Origin: Chthonomonadaceae bacterium | Lineage (GTDB): Bacteria > Armatimonadota > Chthonomonadetes > Chthonomonadales > Chthonomonadaceae | Direction: 5' to 3' | Length of the DNA stretch: 21,471 bases | Assembly (NCBI GenBank): GCA_025355115.1 | Contig: JANXLO010000266.1 | Span: forward strand, 1 to 21,471 | In this document: positions 15,304-21,471 of the stretch, piece after piece | Layout: each line of letters begins with the position of its first letter | How positions within the stretch are numbered: position 1 is the first letter of the stretch | Program-made: the position numbers and the translations under genes | The notes under the pieces: generated by a model | The model's database searches: none | What the model was told of the DNA's origin: nothing | The model's input: the letters and a program-made list of their open reading frames with translations, nothing else

Positions 15304-15353
15304 CAGTCGTTGACGTCAGTCATCAGTCGGGCATTGGTCTACAGGAGGCATGG

Positions 15354-16187
15354 ATGTTTGGACTGCTTGGGGTGATCTGCCTTTTAGGAATGTCTGGACC
15401 AGACCTGGACGGCGAGGATGCAATTGTGCAGGCGCATCATCAGCTGCAAAGCCTGGGATTTCACGAGAAGCTGTCCCTCACTGCCTTGATGCTAAACGCA
15501 CCCACAGTCCAAGCGAGACGCTGGAGTGTAGGCTTTAGAGGGAAGTCCGGCAGTGTGATGCTGGAGATTGATGCTGCTACAGGCCGCCTGCTCTTTCTGC
15601 AAGGAATGCCTGCAGCAACCGATCCCCAATGGACAAACCATCCTGCGGATGCCAGCACAGCAAAGCGAGCGAATGAACTGATTCGTCTACTGGGGCGTGA
15701 GAAAGATGCTCGTCTGGATCCGATTGGCAGTGTTCAAAACGGCGTCTACTATGCTCAGTTCCATAAGATTGTTCACGGGCTTACCTTTTTCAACATTAAT
15801 CCGACTTACGCCGACGTGATCATGTTCGAGCCGCAAACGGGCGCGATAAGCTACTTCCGGGCCTCGCCTGCTTTGCCGAAGACAATTGACTGGACGCCCA
15901 TCGTTAGCCGTGAGCGCGCCCATGCGAGAATTAGCTACTGGGTAACGCAGAGAGCGATCTACAAGCGCAAAGCGCCCGTCTTCATTTCGCCTTCCCAACA
16001 TATCGAGACAGAACTGGGCTACTGGAAATTTGCAAAGGAGGCTGAAGCGAGGCTCGTATGGAGGGACAGCAGAGTCATGGTGACCAACGGCAAGCGAATA
16101 GACGCTGGGGCGTATACGATTTTTGTAGATGCGCTGACGGGCAGTCTGGTCGTGCCAGACGATCCGTCGATGGGAGAGAATCCATGA
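15354..16187 (+). CDS. Exported PepSY/YcdB-like protein, first of a pair
   Basis: ATG at 15354 has AGGAGG (15343-15348) five bases upstream and lies about 45 nt after the predicted transcript start. The 277-residue product begins with a short hydrophobic stretch (MFGLLGVICLLGMSG) that could be a weak signal peptide or anchor. The rest is alpha/beta. Two units end in strands such as VMLEIDAATGRLLFLQG and VIMFEPQTGAISYFR, and a third ends YTIFVDALTGSLVVPDD. The pattern of a Val/Tyr strand followed by D-x-x-T-G-x-[IL] is typical of PepSY and YcdB/YcdC repeats, which are often peptidase propeptides or inhibitors. No enzyme motif is visible. It overlaps the next gene by ATGA, and the two are distant paralogues. 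The family assignment is tentative. Confidence 0.6.
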   Translation: MFGLLGVICLLGMSGPDLDGEDAIVQAHHQLQSLGFHEKLSLTALMLNAPTVQARRWSVGFRGKSGSVMLEIDAATGRLLFLQGMPAATDPQWTNHPADASTAKRANELIRLLGREKDARLDPIGSVQNGVYYAQFHKIVHGLTFFNINPTYADVIMFEPQTGAISYFRASPALPKTIDWTPIVSRERAHARISYWVTQRAIYKRKAPVFISPSQHIETELGYWKFAKEAEARLVWRDSRVMVTNGKRIDAGAYTIFVDALTGSLVVPDDPSMGENP

Positions 16188-17047
16188 TGCCAGCCTTTAG
16201 GAACTCTCGCTGCAGCATTTTCGGGCGCATTCTGCTGGTACTCGTATTTACTCACGTGGCTTCCATTGCATCCGGGCAGGAGGCCGTAGAGAAGCTGAAG
16301 CGTCTGTTGGCAGGCTTCGGCGTCCACGGTCCTCTCCGGTTGCAGAAGTTTGTATCGAACCCTATGCCCCGCGGCGTCACTACGGAACTCATCGTCACGG
16401 ACGCTAAAGAAGGGGCCTATAACGCCTTTTTCTTTGAACCTAACCGACGCATAATAATTCATCGCGGGCCGGAGCACAGCATGCTGGGAGGCTCGACCTT
16501 TCGAAGCCTGCTGGGGACTGAGCATGAGCGTCGGGTGCGCGTCTGGATGGCAGCAGTCGGGGCCAAAGAGCCGACTCGCCTGCAGAGGCTCACCGCCGAT
16601 GAAAAAGGAATCGGGCGCGCATACTTCCCTATTCTGAGGAAGGGTTATCCGTTCATCTCTCGCCCTCGATACGGATATGATTTCGCCTTCGACGTCCGGA
16701 GTGGAGAGCTGCTTGGCTACGAGGCGTCCGAGCAAACGCCCCCGGTGGGCTCCGCTACCCCAAAGCTTGACAAAACAGGTGCGCTCGCTGCTCTCAAGCA
16801 TATATGGGATACGCAGATTTCGCCAGAGGCGATAAAGGTGCATCATTGGATCAGAGTCTGGTATGCCGTAAAAGGCGAGCCGGAGCTAGGCTGGTATCTC
16901 GCAGCAGGCAATCAGTCCGCGACATTAACCTGGCGGATCGCCTTTAATAGCATGCGTGACGTGGGGAGTGCGATACAGGGTGGAGACAGTGCTATGCTAA
17001 TCGACGACAGCACCGGAGAGCAGATTCCTATGAGCGTAATGCCGTAG
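16184..17047 (+). CDS. Exported PepSY/YcdB-like protein, second of a pair
   Basis: The open frame extends upstream to 16058, but ATG at 16184 overlaps the previous stop (ATGA) and is followed by a clear signal peptide. This has a basic start, MMPAFRNSRCSIFGR, then ILLVLVFTHVASIASG, cut near residue 32. The 287-residue protein aligns by eye with its neighbour: YFPILRKGYPFISRPRYGYDFAFDVRSGELLGYE matches YYAQFHKIVHGLTFFNINPTYADVIMFEPQTGAISYFR. It ends in another such unit, SAMLIDDSTGEQI. A conserved central piece (RRVRVWMAAVGAKEPTRLQRL) precedes the repeat. It is probably periplasmic or released and works with its partner. The function is unknown. It ends 10 bp from the convergent clpS. Confidence 0.6.
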   Translation: MMPAFRNSRCSIFGRILLVLVFTHVASIASGQEAVEKLKRLLAGFGVHGPLRLQKFVSNPMPRGVTTELIVTDAKEGAYNAFFFEPNRRIIIHRGPEHSMLGGSTFRSLLGTEHERRVRVWMAAVGAKEPTRLQRLTADEKGIGRAYFPILRKGYPFISRPRYGYDFAFDVRSGELLGYEASEQTPPVGSATPKLDKTGALAALKHIWDTQISPEAIKVHHWIRVWYAVKGEPELGWYLAAGNQSATLTWRIAFNSMRDVGSAIQGGDSAMLIDDSTGEQIPMSVMP

Positions 17048-17057
17048 CCCTCGAAGG

Positions 17058-17372
17058 TCAGGATCGATCGGTCTCTACCTGTAGGCGAATCTGTCGCAGA
17101 ATGGTTGCCACCTTCTCGCACTCGCTTTCCGAACCCGTGTACGCGATGGCCCGGCCCCGCGAGTGCGCCTCGAGCATTACCTGGATGCACCGCTCAAAGT
17201 CGTATCCTGTGGCTCTTTGCAGTTGCGCCACCACTTCTTCCATGTCGTGATGATCGTCGTTATAGAGGATCACGACGTACGGCTCGGCAACATCGGTATC
17301 CGATTCGTCCTGCCATATCGGTCGCAGACGCTCCTCCTGAGCCGGGTCCAGCAGTTCCAATCCACCGGGCAT
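17058..17372 (-). CDS. clpS: ATP-dependent Clp protease adaptor ClpS
   Basis: ATG at 17372 is chosen because AGAGGAGAG lies just upstream; a longer frame starting at 17450 runs through the promoter. The 104-residue protein has the usual flexible N-terminus and a core PYVVILYNDDHHDMEEVV, with the conserved N-D-D (38-40). It then has MLEAHSRGRAIAYTGSESECEKV, with His70 of the N-degron pocket. ClpS hands proteins with destabilising N-terminal residues to ClpA or ClpC with ClpP in the cytoplasm. No clp protease subunit is in the window, so it is a stand-alone gene with its own promoter, which carries an operator-like inverted repeat. Confidence 0.95.
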   Translation of the reverse strand: MPGGLELLDPAQEERLRPIWQDESDTDVAEPYVVILYNDDHHDMEEVVAQLQRATGYDFERCIQVMLEAHSRGRAIAYTGSESECEKVATILRQIRLQVETDRS

Positions 17373-17414
17373 AGGTCTCTCCTCTGTTCTGGCAGTCACG
17401 TATTTCGCTCTGTT

Positions 17415-17450
17415 GAAGGTAGTATAGTCATACCTTCTCGCCGTTGTCAA
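17415..17450 (-). promoter_or_regulatory. clpS promoter with a 7-bp inverted repeat over the -10
   Basis: On the minus strand, TTGACA (17450-17445) and TATACT (17426-17421) are separated by 18 bp. The inverted repeat GAAGGTA-N9-TACCTTC (17415-17421 and 17431-17437) straddles the -10 box, where a bound repressor would block the polymerase. The regulator is unknown. Confidence 0.6.
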
Positions 17451-17497
17451 GTGAGCGGAAACCGCGCTGTCATTCCTTCCGTAGTGTCGAAAAGGGC

Positions 17498-17527
17498 TTG
17501 GAGATGAACGCAGTCCAGCCCTATTCT
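17498..17527 (+). promoter_or_regulatory. Possible promoter of the pseudopilin-like gene
   Basis: TTGGAG (17498-17503), an 18-bp spacer and TATTCT (17522-17527), 34 bp before the ATG. Both boxes are imperfect, so this is a tentative call. Confidence 0.4.
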
Positions 17528-17561
17528 ACCGCTTATCGGCTCGAGGGAGTTTTACGAAACC

Positions 17562-18287
17562 ATGCAGAATAGCGCCAGCAGACGACCCGGAGGCAAGCCA
17601 TTTCCGGTCGGGTTCACGCTCATTGAGCTCCTCGTCGTGATCGCCATAATCGCCATTCTGGCGGCAATCCTCTTCCCTGTATTTGCTCGAGCGCGCGAGG
17701 CGGCACGCAAAACCGCCTGCCTGAGCAATATGCGGCAAATTGGAACCGCTTTCCAGATCTACACGCAGGATTACGACGAAACTCTGCCCAACAGTACAGA
17801 TGGAACGCCGGGTGCAAGTGTACACGGCGCCTGGAACTACTACAAAACATTTCCGGCCAATATCAGTCCCGGTTCCTACGACGTCACGCAGGGCGGCCTC
17901 TATCCGTATGTGAAGAATTCGCAGATCTACATATGCCCGTCCGATGGCGAGGGCAGGCGATCCGGCAACTCCTACGCTGCCAATTCGTGCGTTTTTCAGG
18001 GGAGTGCGGCTGGGTTTGAAACCGGCAAGCCGCTCGCCGCTTTTGAATCCCCCGCTTCATTCATGCTGTTGGGAGAGGAAGCGTCGCCGAATGAATTCCT
18101 GACGAATGTCTCGAACGCCTCAACCGACGACGGCTATATGCTCTATGTACTGAATATCTTCTCACCCCGCCATTCAGACGGATCGAATCTCAATTTTGTC
18201 GACGGCCACTCCAAGTGGTTCCGCCCGGAGAAGATTCTTTCGGACAAACTCCAGACCGGTGGCATAGGCGGGAACAAATGCCCGTGA
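17562..18287 (+). CDS. Type II pseudopilin-like protein with H-X9-DG motif (DUF1559 type)
   Basis: ATG at 17562 follows GAGGGAG. The 241-residue protein has a prepilin peptidase site at G17-F18 with Glu at position 5 of the mature form ([12 protein letters not shown]). A long hydrophobic helix and the neck [23 protein letters not shown] follow. The globular part contains ICPSD, and near the end [17 protein letters not shown], the H-X9-DG motif (H204, D214-G215). Planctomycetes and Armatimonadota carry many such single genes. The mature protein is probably membrane-held and exposed to the periplasm or surface; whether it assembles into a filament is not known. No secretion machinery genes are nearby. 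A hairpin follows it. Confidence 0.92.
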   Translation: MQNSASRRPGGKPFPVGFTLIELLVVIAIIAILAAILFPVFARAREAARKTACLSNMRQIGTAFQIYTQDYDETLPNSTDGTPGASVHGAWNYYKTFPANISPGSYDVTQGGLYPYVKNSQIYICPSDGEGRRSGNSYAANSCVFQGSAAGFETGKPLAAFESPASFMLLGEEASPNEFLTNVSNASTDDGYMLYVLNIFSPRHSDGSNLNFVDGHSKWFRPEKILSDKLQTGGIGGNKCP

Positions 18288-18299
18288 GCCACAGCATCT

Positions 18300-18324
18300 C
18301 AATCGGTGCACAAATCACCGATTG
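18300..18324 (+). terminator. Hairpin terminator after the pseudopilin-like gene
   Basis: CAATCGGTG (18300-18308) and CACCGATTG (18316-18324) form a perfect 9-bp stem with a 7-base loop, 12 nt after the stop. The following CTGACTCCTGTTTCTG is only mildly T-rich. Confidence 0.65.
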
Positions 18325-18416
18325 CTGACTCCTGTTTCTGCCTTCATAACGCCTCCGTAGCACAGCGAGTCGGAGGCCACACTACCCCGGATGCATTCCG
18401 GAGAGGACACTCACCC

Positions 18417-19490
18417 ATGACGCACGACTCGAACCATCCGAACGGGCTTCGGCTCGCCGACGACAATGTTTTTCCTGCCTCGACGGATACGCTGAGCCGT
18501 CGGGAGTTCCTGACCACCGTTGGCAAAGCGGCGGGAACTGTCGCACTCGCCGTCGCCGCAGTGCATATCATGCCTGCCGCGGCGCAGGAGGTCACGCGGG
18601 TGCTCGCCAACAAGGCCAAACCTGTTCAGGCCGAGACAATGGTCAAGACGCTCTATGCGAGTCTGTCGCCCAAGCAGCGCGAGACTCTCTGCCTTGGCTG
18701 GGACAACCCGCTTCGCAGCAAGGTGCAGGCCAACTGGTTCATCGTGCCGCAAAAGATTCGCGACTTGACTCCCGACCAGAAGGAGATGGTGCGCGGGATT
18801 CTGCACGGTGTCACGACCGATGAATGGTATCCGCAGATACTCAAGCAGATGGACGAGGACGGCGGCGGGCTGGAAAACTACACGATCGCAATGTTCGGTG
18901 ATCCCACCACAAACAGGTTCGAGTGGGTTCTCACCGGTCGCCATGTCACCCTGCGCGCGGACGGCCACTCGAACGCGAACGCGGCATTCGGCGGCCCTAT
19001 CTTCTATGGCCACGCCCCCAAGGACACGGAGGACAGGGGGCATCCGGGCAACATCTACTGGAAGCAGGGCGAGAAGGCCAACGCGGTGCTCGCTGCCCTG
19101 GACCCTAAGCAGCGGGACATAGCGCTGCTGGAGAAGGCTCCACGGGAAGACCTCATCAAGCTTCAGGGCACCCAGGGCATGTTCCCCGGCATCGCAATCG
19201 GCGACCTGACCAAAGACCAGAAGAAGCTCGTCGAAGAGACGATGCACTCCCTGCTCTCCCCCTATCGTCCGTCCGACGCCTCCGAGGTGATGCGCGACAT
19301 CACCGCGAACGGCGGTCTCGACAAGGTGCATCTCTCCTTCTACAAGCAGGACGCACTGGGTCAGCCCGGCATCTGGGACATCTGGCGATTGGAAGGCCCC
19401 TCGCTCGTCTGGCATTTCCGCGGCGCGCCACATGTCCACACCTGGGTCAACGTCGCCAAAGACCCCAAGACAGCTGACGGTCACATCTGA
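18417..19490 (+). CDS. Tat-exported DUF3500-like protein
   Basis: ATG at 18417 follows GGAGAGG (18400-18406); an in-frame codon at 18306 lies within the upstream terminator hairpin. The 357-residue protein carries a twin-arginine signal (SRREFL, residues 27-32, then a mild hydrophobic stretch ending PAAAQE near 58), so it should be exported folded. The domain has FEWVLTGRHVTLRADGHSN, then PIFYGHAP, an internal repeat-like pair (LDPKQRDIALLEKAP and LTKDQKKLVEE), and the closing RLEGPSLVWHFRGAPHVHTWVNV. This arrangement resembles DUF3500 (PF12006), a family of unknown function. His-rich segments could bind a metal cofactor, which would explain Tat use; this is inference. The PHP gene follows 48 bp downstream. 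Confidence 0.7.
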   Translation: MTHDSNHPNGLRLADDNVFPASTDTLSRREFLTTVGKAAGTVALAVAAVHIMPAAAQEVTRVLANKAKPVQAETMVKTLYASLSPKQRETLCLGWDNPLRSKVQANWFIVPQKIRDLTPDQKEMVRGILHGVTTDEWYPQILKQMDEDGGGLENYTIAMFGDPTTNRFEWVLTGRHVTLRADGHSNANAAFGGPIFYGHAPKDTEDRGHPGNIYWKQGEKANAVLAALDPKQRDIALLEKAPREDLIKLQGTQGMFPGIAIGDLTKDQKKLVEETMHSLLSPYRPSDASEVMRDITANGGLDKVHLSFYKQDALGQPGIWDIWRLEGPSLVWHFRGAPHVHTWVNVAKDPKTADGHI

Positions 19491-19538
19491 TGACGAGATG
19501 CCAGCCCGGCGTGGGTTCGACGTGAAAGGCACTCAGCA

Positions 19539-20390
19539 TTGAACGACCGAACAGTTGATCTACACGCACACACCACAGCCTCGGACGGTGACCTGCCGCC
19601 TGCGCAGCTTGTGGAAAAAGCAGTTGCTCTAGGACTGACTGCGCTCGCGGTGACCGATCACGACACCACGGCCGCGCTGGCTGAGGCGATGGAGACCGGG
19701 AGTCGGCTGGGCATCGAAATCGTGCCGGGGATTGAGCTGAGCGCCGAGGTGACGGTCGGTCAGTGCCATATCCTCGGCCTGTTTATAGACCCTGAGAACG
19801 GAGCGCTGAACGGCCGTCTTCGGCAAGTGATAGAGAATCGGGATCTTCGCAATGCCAGGATCGTTGAGAGGATGCAGCGAGAGCTGCATTGGGATATAAC
19901 GCTTGAGGATGTCGAGGCGGAGGCGGGCGGTCAAGTCGTCGCGCGCCCCCACTTCGCGAAGGCGCTGCTCCGCAAAGGCTATGTCGCCTCGATGCAGCAG
20001 GCGTTCGACGAGTATCTCGGCAAAGGCGCGAAAGCTTACGTCGAACGGGATCGCCTGACGCCGAAGGAGTGCATCGCTCTGATCCACGGCGCAGGCGGTC
20101 TATCAATTCTCGCCCACCCCACCAACCTCAATCGCGATGCAGTAGAGACGGAAGCCGAGATCCTTCGGCTCGCCGGTCTGGGGCTGGACGGCATCGAGGC
20201 ACGATATAACCGCCACTCTTCGGAAGAGAACGCCCGCTACCTCGATATGGCAGCGCGCCACAAGCTCCTGACGTCCGGCGGCTCGGACTTCCACGGCCTC
20301 ACCGTCAAGCCCAACGTCTTTCTCGGCCATGTCGAGGGCGATCAGCCCGCCCCTCGTCAGGTTCTCGACCATCTGAGAGCCGCTCTTTAG
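19539..20390 (+). CDS. PHP-domain phosphoesterase (RNase AM / YciV type)
   Basis: The only usable start is TTG at 19539, since an in-frame stop lies at 19491-19493 with no ATG or GTG after it; a weak AAAGG (19525-19529) precedes it. The 283-residue enzyme shows all PHP metal-binding motifs: DLHAHTTASDG (H9, H11, D16), TDHDT (D40-D42), GIELS (E66), H77, ARPHFAKAL (H138), LAHP (H193) and GGSDFHG (D250, H252). The insertion with RPHFAKALLRKGYV is typical of the YciV/TrpH group, known for hydrolysing 3',5'-nucleoside bisphosphates and for 5'-3' trimming of RNA ends. Its stop codon overlaps that of the convergent oxidoreductase gene. Confidence 0.9.
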   Translation: MNDRTVDLHAHTTASDGDLPPAQLVEKAVALGLTALAVTDHDTTAALAEAMETGSRLGIEIVPGIELSAEVTVGQCHILGLFIDPENGALNGRLRQVIENRDLRNARIVERMQRELHWDITLEDVEAEAGGQVVARPHFAKALLRKGYVASMQQAFDEYLGKGAKAYVERDRLTPKECIALIHGAGGLSILAHPTNLNRDAVETEAEILRLAGLGLDGIEARYNRHSSEENARYLDMAARHKLLTSGGSDFHGLTVKPNVFLGHVEGDQPAPRQVLDHLRAAL

Positions 20391-21403
20391 ATGCGTACGG
20401 GAATCCGCTGGCCGACAGCGGCAGATTCGATGGCGGCGAAGACCATGGCCAGACTTTTGATGTTGTCATGGCACTCCCCCAAGGGCACTGAGCCGGTTCT
20501 CAGTGCGTTAAGGAAATCCTGAAGGGAACCTGCGATTCCCTCAGGAACCCCCTCTGCGACTGTTCCTGCAACGCTCTCTGTCTTGGAATGGAAGCTGCCA
20601 GTCTCGGCGACCTTGTCGGCGAGGACAGAGGCGTTGCCGTCCCATGTCGCCGTGCCGTTCGGGCCGACCGCGCGCCAGTCCCCCTCCCACGACGTGTGCC
20701 GCCCCTCCGCGCACCAGCTTCCCCTGTACGTATATCGCAGGCCGCCGCTCATCTCGAAAATGGCCGTGGCGCTGACGTCGCCTTTGTACCAGCTCCAGGG
20801 GGGATTGAACTCGTCGCAGTAGACGGAGACGGGATCGGCTCCGCACAGATACCGGGCCGCGTCCAGCGTATGGATCGCCATATCGAGGAGCAGTGGGCTT
20901 GGCATCTCGTCGCGGAAACCCCCGAAATGCGCCCCGATATTGAAGTCGGAGTTGAGAATCCCCAGCGGGCCGAGATGCTCGGTGATGAGCTGGCGATAGG
21001 CCTGCAAGTGCGCATTGTAGCGGCGGCTCTGGCTCACCATATAGAGCTTGTTCGCCTTCTCGGAGGCAACGACCATCTCTCTCGCACTAGCCATGCTCTC
21101 CGCCATCGGCTTCTCGCCAAGGACGGGCAGGCCAGCCGCAAGCGCCGTCAGGGTCACCTCCCTATGCGCCTCCGGGATGGTGACATCGACCACAAAATCC
21201 GGCCTCGTCTCCGCGATGGCCCGGCGTAGATCGTCGCCCATGTACTGCGGCGTGAGCTTCAACTCCTCAGCCGCCGTAGCCGCCGCGTCAGGGCGAATGT
21301 CCACCCAGGCAACCATCTCGACTTCCGCGCAGGCCGCCAGATTGCGCCCCCAGCCCCTGCCCATCCCGCCCGCTCCAACCAGAATCGCTCTGAACGCAGC
21401 CAT
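20387..21403 (-). CDS. Gfo/Idh/MocA-family NAD(P)-dependent oxidoreductase
   Basis: ATG at 21403 has AAGGAGGAGGG immediately upstream. The 338-residue protein has an N-terminal Rossmann fold (ILVGAGGMGRGWGRNL, then the acidic end of beta-2 in WVDIRP, suggesting NAD) and the family signature GEKPMAES (E97-K98-P99). A C-terminal alpha/beta domain follows with LLLDMAIHTLDAARYL (D174, H178), the usual catalytic pair region. Members oxidise or reduce sugars, inositols and related polyols; the substrate cannot be read from sequence. The isolated position gives no pathway. It ends in overlap with the PHP gene, so no terminator fits between them. Confidence 0.93.
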   Translation of the reverse strand: MAAFRAILVGAGGMGRGWGRNLAACAEVEMVAWVDIRPDAAATAAEELKLTPQYMGDDLRRAIAETRPDFVVDVTIPEAHREVTLTALAAGLPVLGEKPMAESMASAREMVVASEKANKLYMVSQSRRYNAHLQAYRQLITEHLGPLGILNSDFNIGAHFGGFRDEMPSPLLLDMAIHTLDAARYLCGADPVSVYCDEFNPPWSWYKGDVSATAIFEMSGGLRYTYRGSWCAEGRHTSWEGDWRAVGPNGTATWDGNASVLADKVAETGSFHSKTESVAGTVAEGVPEGIAGSLQDFLNALRTGSVPLGECHDNIKSLAMVFAAIESAAVGQRIPVRI

Positions 21404-21437
21404 CCCTCCTCCTTCTTATGATTCTCCCATAATTCAG

Positions 21438-21453
21438 GGAGACATTCGTCTCC
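21438..21453. other. Small hairpin and T-rich stretch at the window edge
   Basis: GGAGAC (21438-21443) and GTCTCC (21448-21453) form a 6-bp stem with a 4-base loop, followed on the plus strand by TGCTATTTTTCT. It lies in the upstream region of the minus-strand oxidoreductase gene, whose promoter I cannot see. It could be a leader hairpin for that gene or a plus-strand terminator. Confidence 0.35.
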
Positions 21454-21471
21454 TGCTATTTTTCTATAGGG

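Noticed and set aside
15288..15353. TTG at 15288 as start of the first PepSY-like protein
   Set aside because: It lies inside the TTGACT-N17-TATACT promoter, upstream of the expected transcript start; ATG 15354 has its own AGGAGG.
16058..16183. N-terminal extension of the second PepSY-like protein
   Set aside because: It overlaps the upstream coding region and reads as off-frame sequence; the ATGA-overlap start is directly followed by a good signal peptide.
18411..19532. A 373-codon open frame antisense to the DUF3500-like gene
   Set aside because: It is a GC-codon shadow with low-complexity composition; the sense frame has a Tat signal and a recognisable domain.

Overview
The window looks like chromosomal DNA from a GC-rich diderm bacterium, most likely a member of the Armatimonadota or a close relative. 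The clues are a type II pseudopilin-like protein with the H-X9-DG motif and an [14 protein letters not shown] neck (17562-18287), an outer-membrane beta-barrel protein ending in Phe (862-2343), a stand-alone ClpS, tandem HEAT-repeat proteins and several secreted or lipid-anchored carbohydrate-related proteins. The taxon is inferred from protein style, not proven. I saw no rRNA, tRNA, CRISPR array, transposon or phage gene.

Region 1 (1-4800) is a nitrogen module. It holds the 3' part of an ANTAR response regulator, a BBP2/OmpL-like porin, an Amt ammonium channel and a PII signal protein, closed by a perfect 14-bp hairpin. The untranslated stretches are unusually structured. The porin leader carries a terminator-like hairpin plus T-rich tract 87 nt before the start codon. 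The same inverted repeat, GCAAC-N6-GTTGC, lies in both the porin and the amt leader, each time followed downstream by a -24/-12-like (sigma-54) element. The amt leader has two adjacent hexaloop hairpins. This is the best candidate here for an undescribed regulatory system: ANTAR antitermination and/or NtrC-like control of a porin-Amt-PII regulon.

Region 2 (4800-9280) holds a secreted Fes-type esterase, a convergent DUF4230 membrane protein, nucleoside diphosphate kinase with its own promoter, and an N-acyl-D-amino-acid deacylase-type amidohydrolase that ends in a good intrinsic terminator.

Region 3 (9269-11949, minus strand) is a two-gene translationally coupled pair: a secreted parallel beta-helix protein and a lipoprotein resembling hypothetical glycosyl hydrolases. 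Region 4 (12133-15240) is a promoter with a perfect extended -10 driving two overlapping paralogous HEAT-repeat genes whose C-termini share repeated LLRP motifs. Region 5 (15275-17047) is a promoter driving two overlapping, distantly paralogous exported PepSY/YcdB-like proteins.

Region 6 (17058-21471) holds clpS (minus, with an operator-like inverted repeat over its -10), the pseudopilin-like gene, a Tat-exported DUF3500-like protein, a PHP-domain phosphoesterase and a Gfo/Idh/MocA oxidoreductase. The last two are convergent and share overlapping stop codons.
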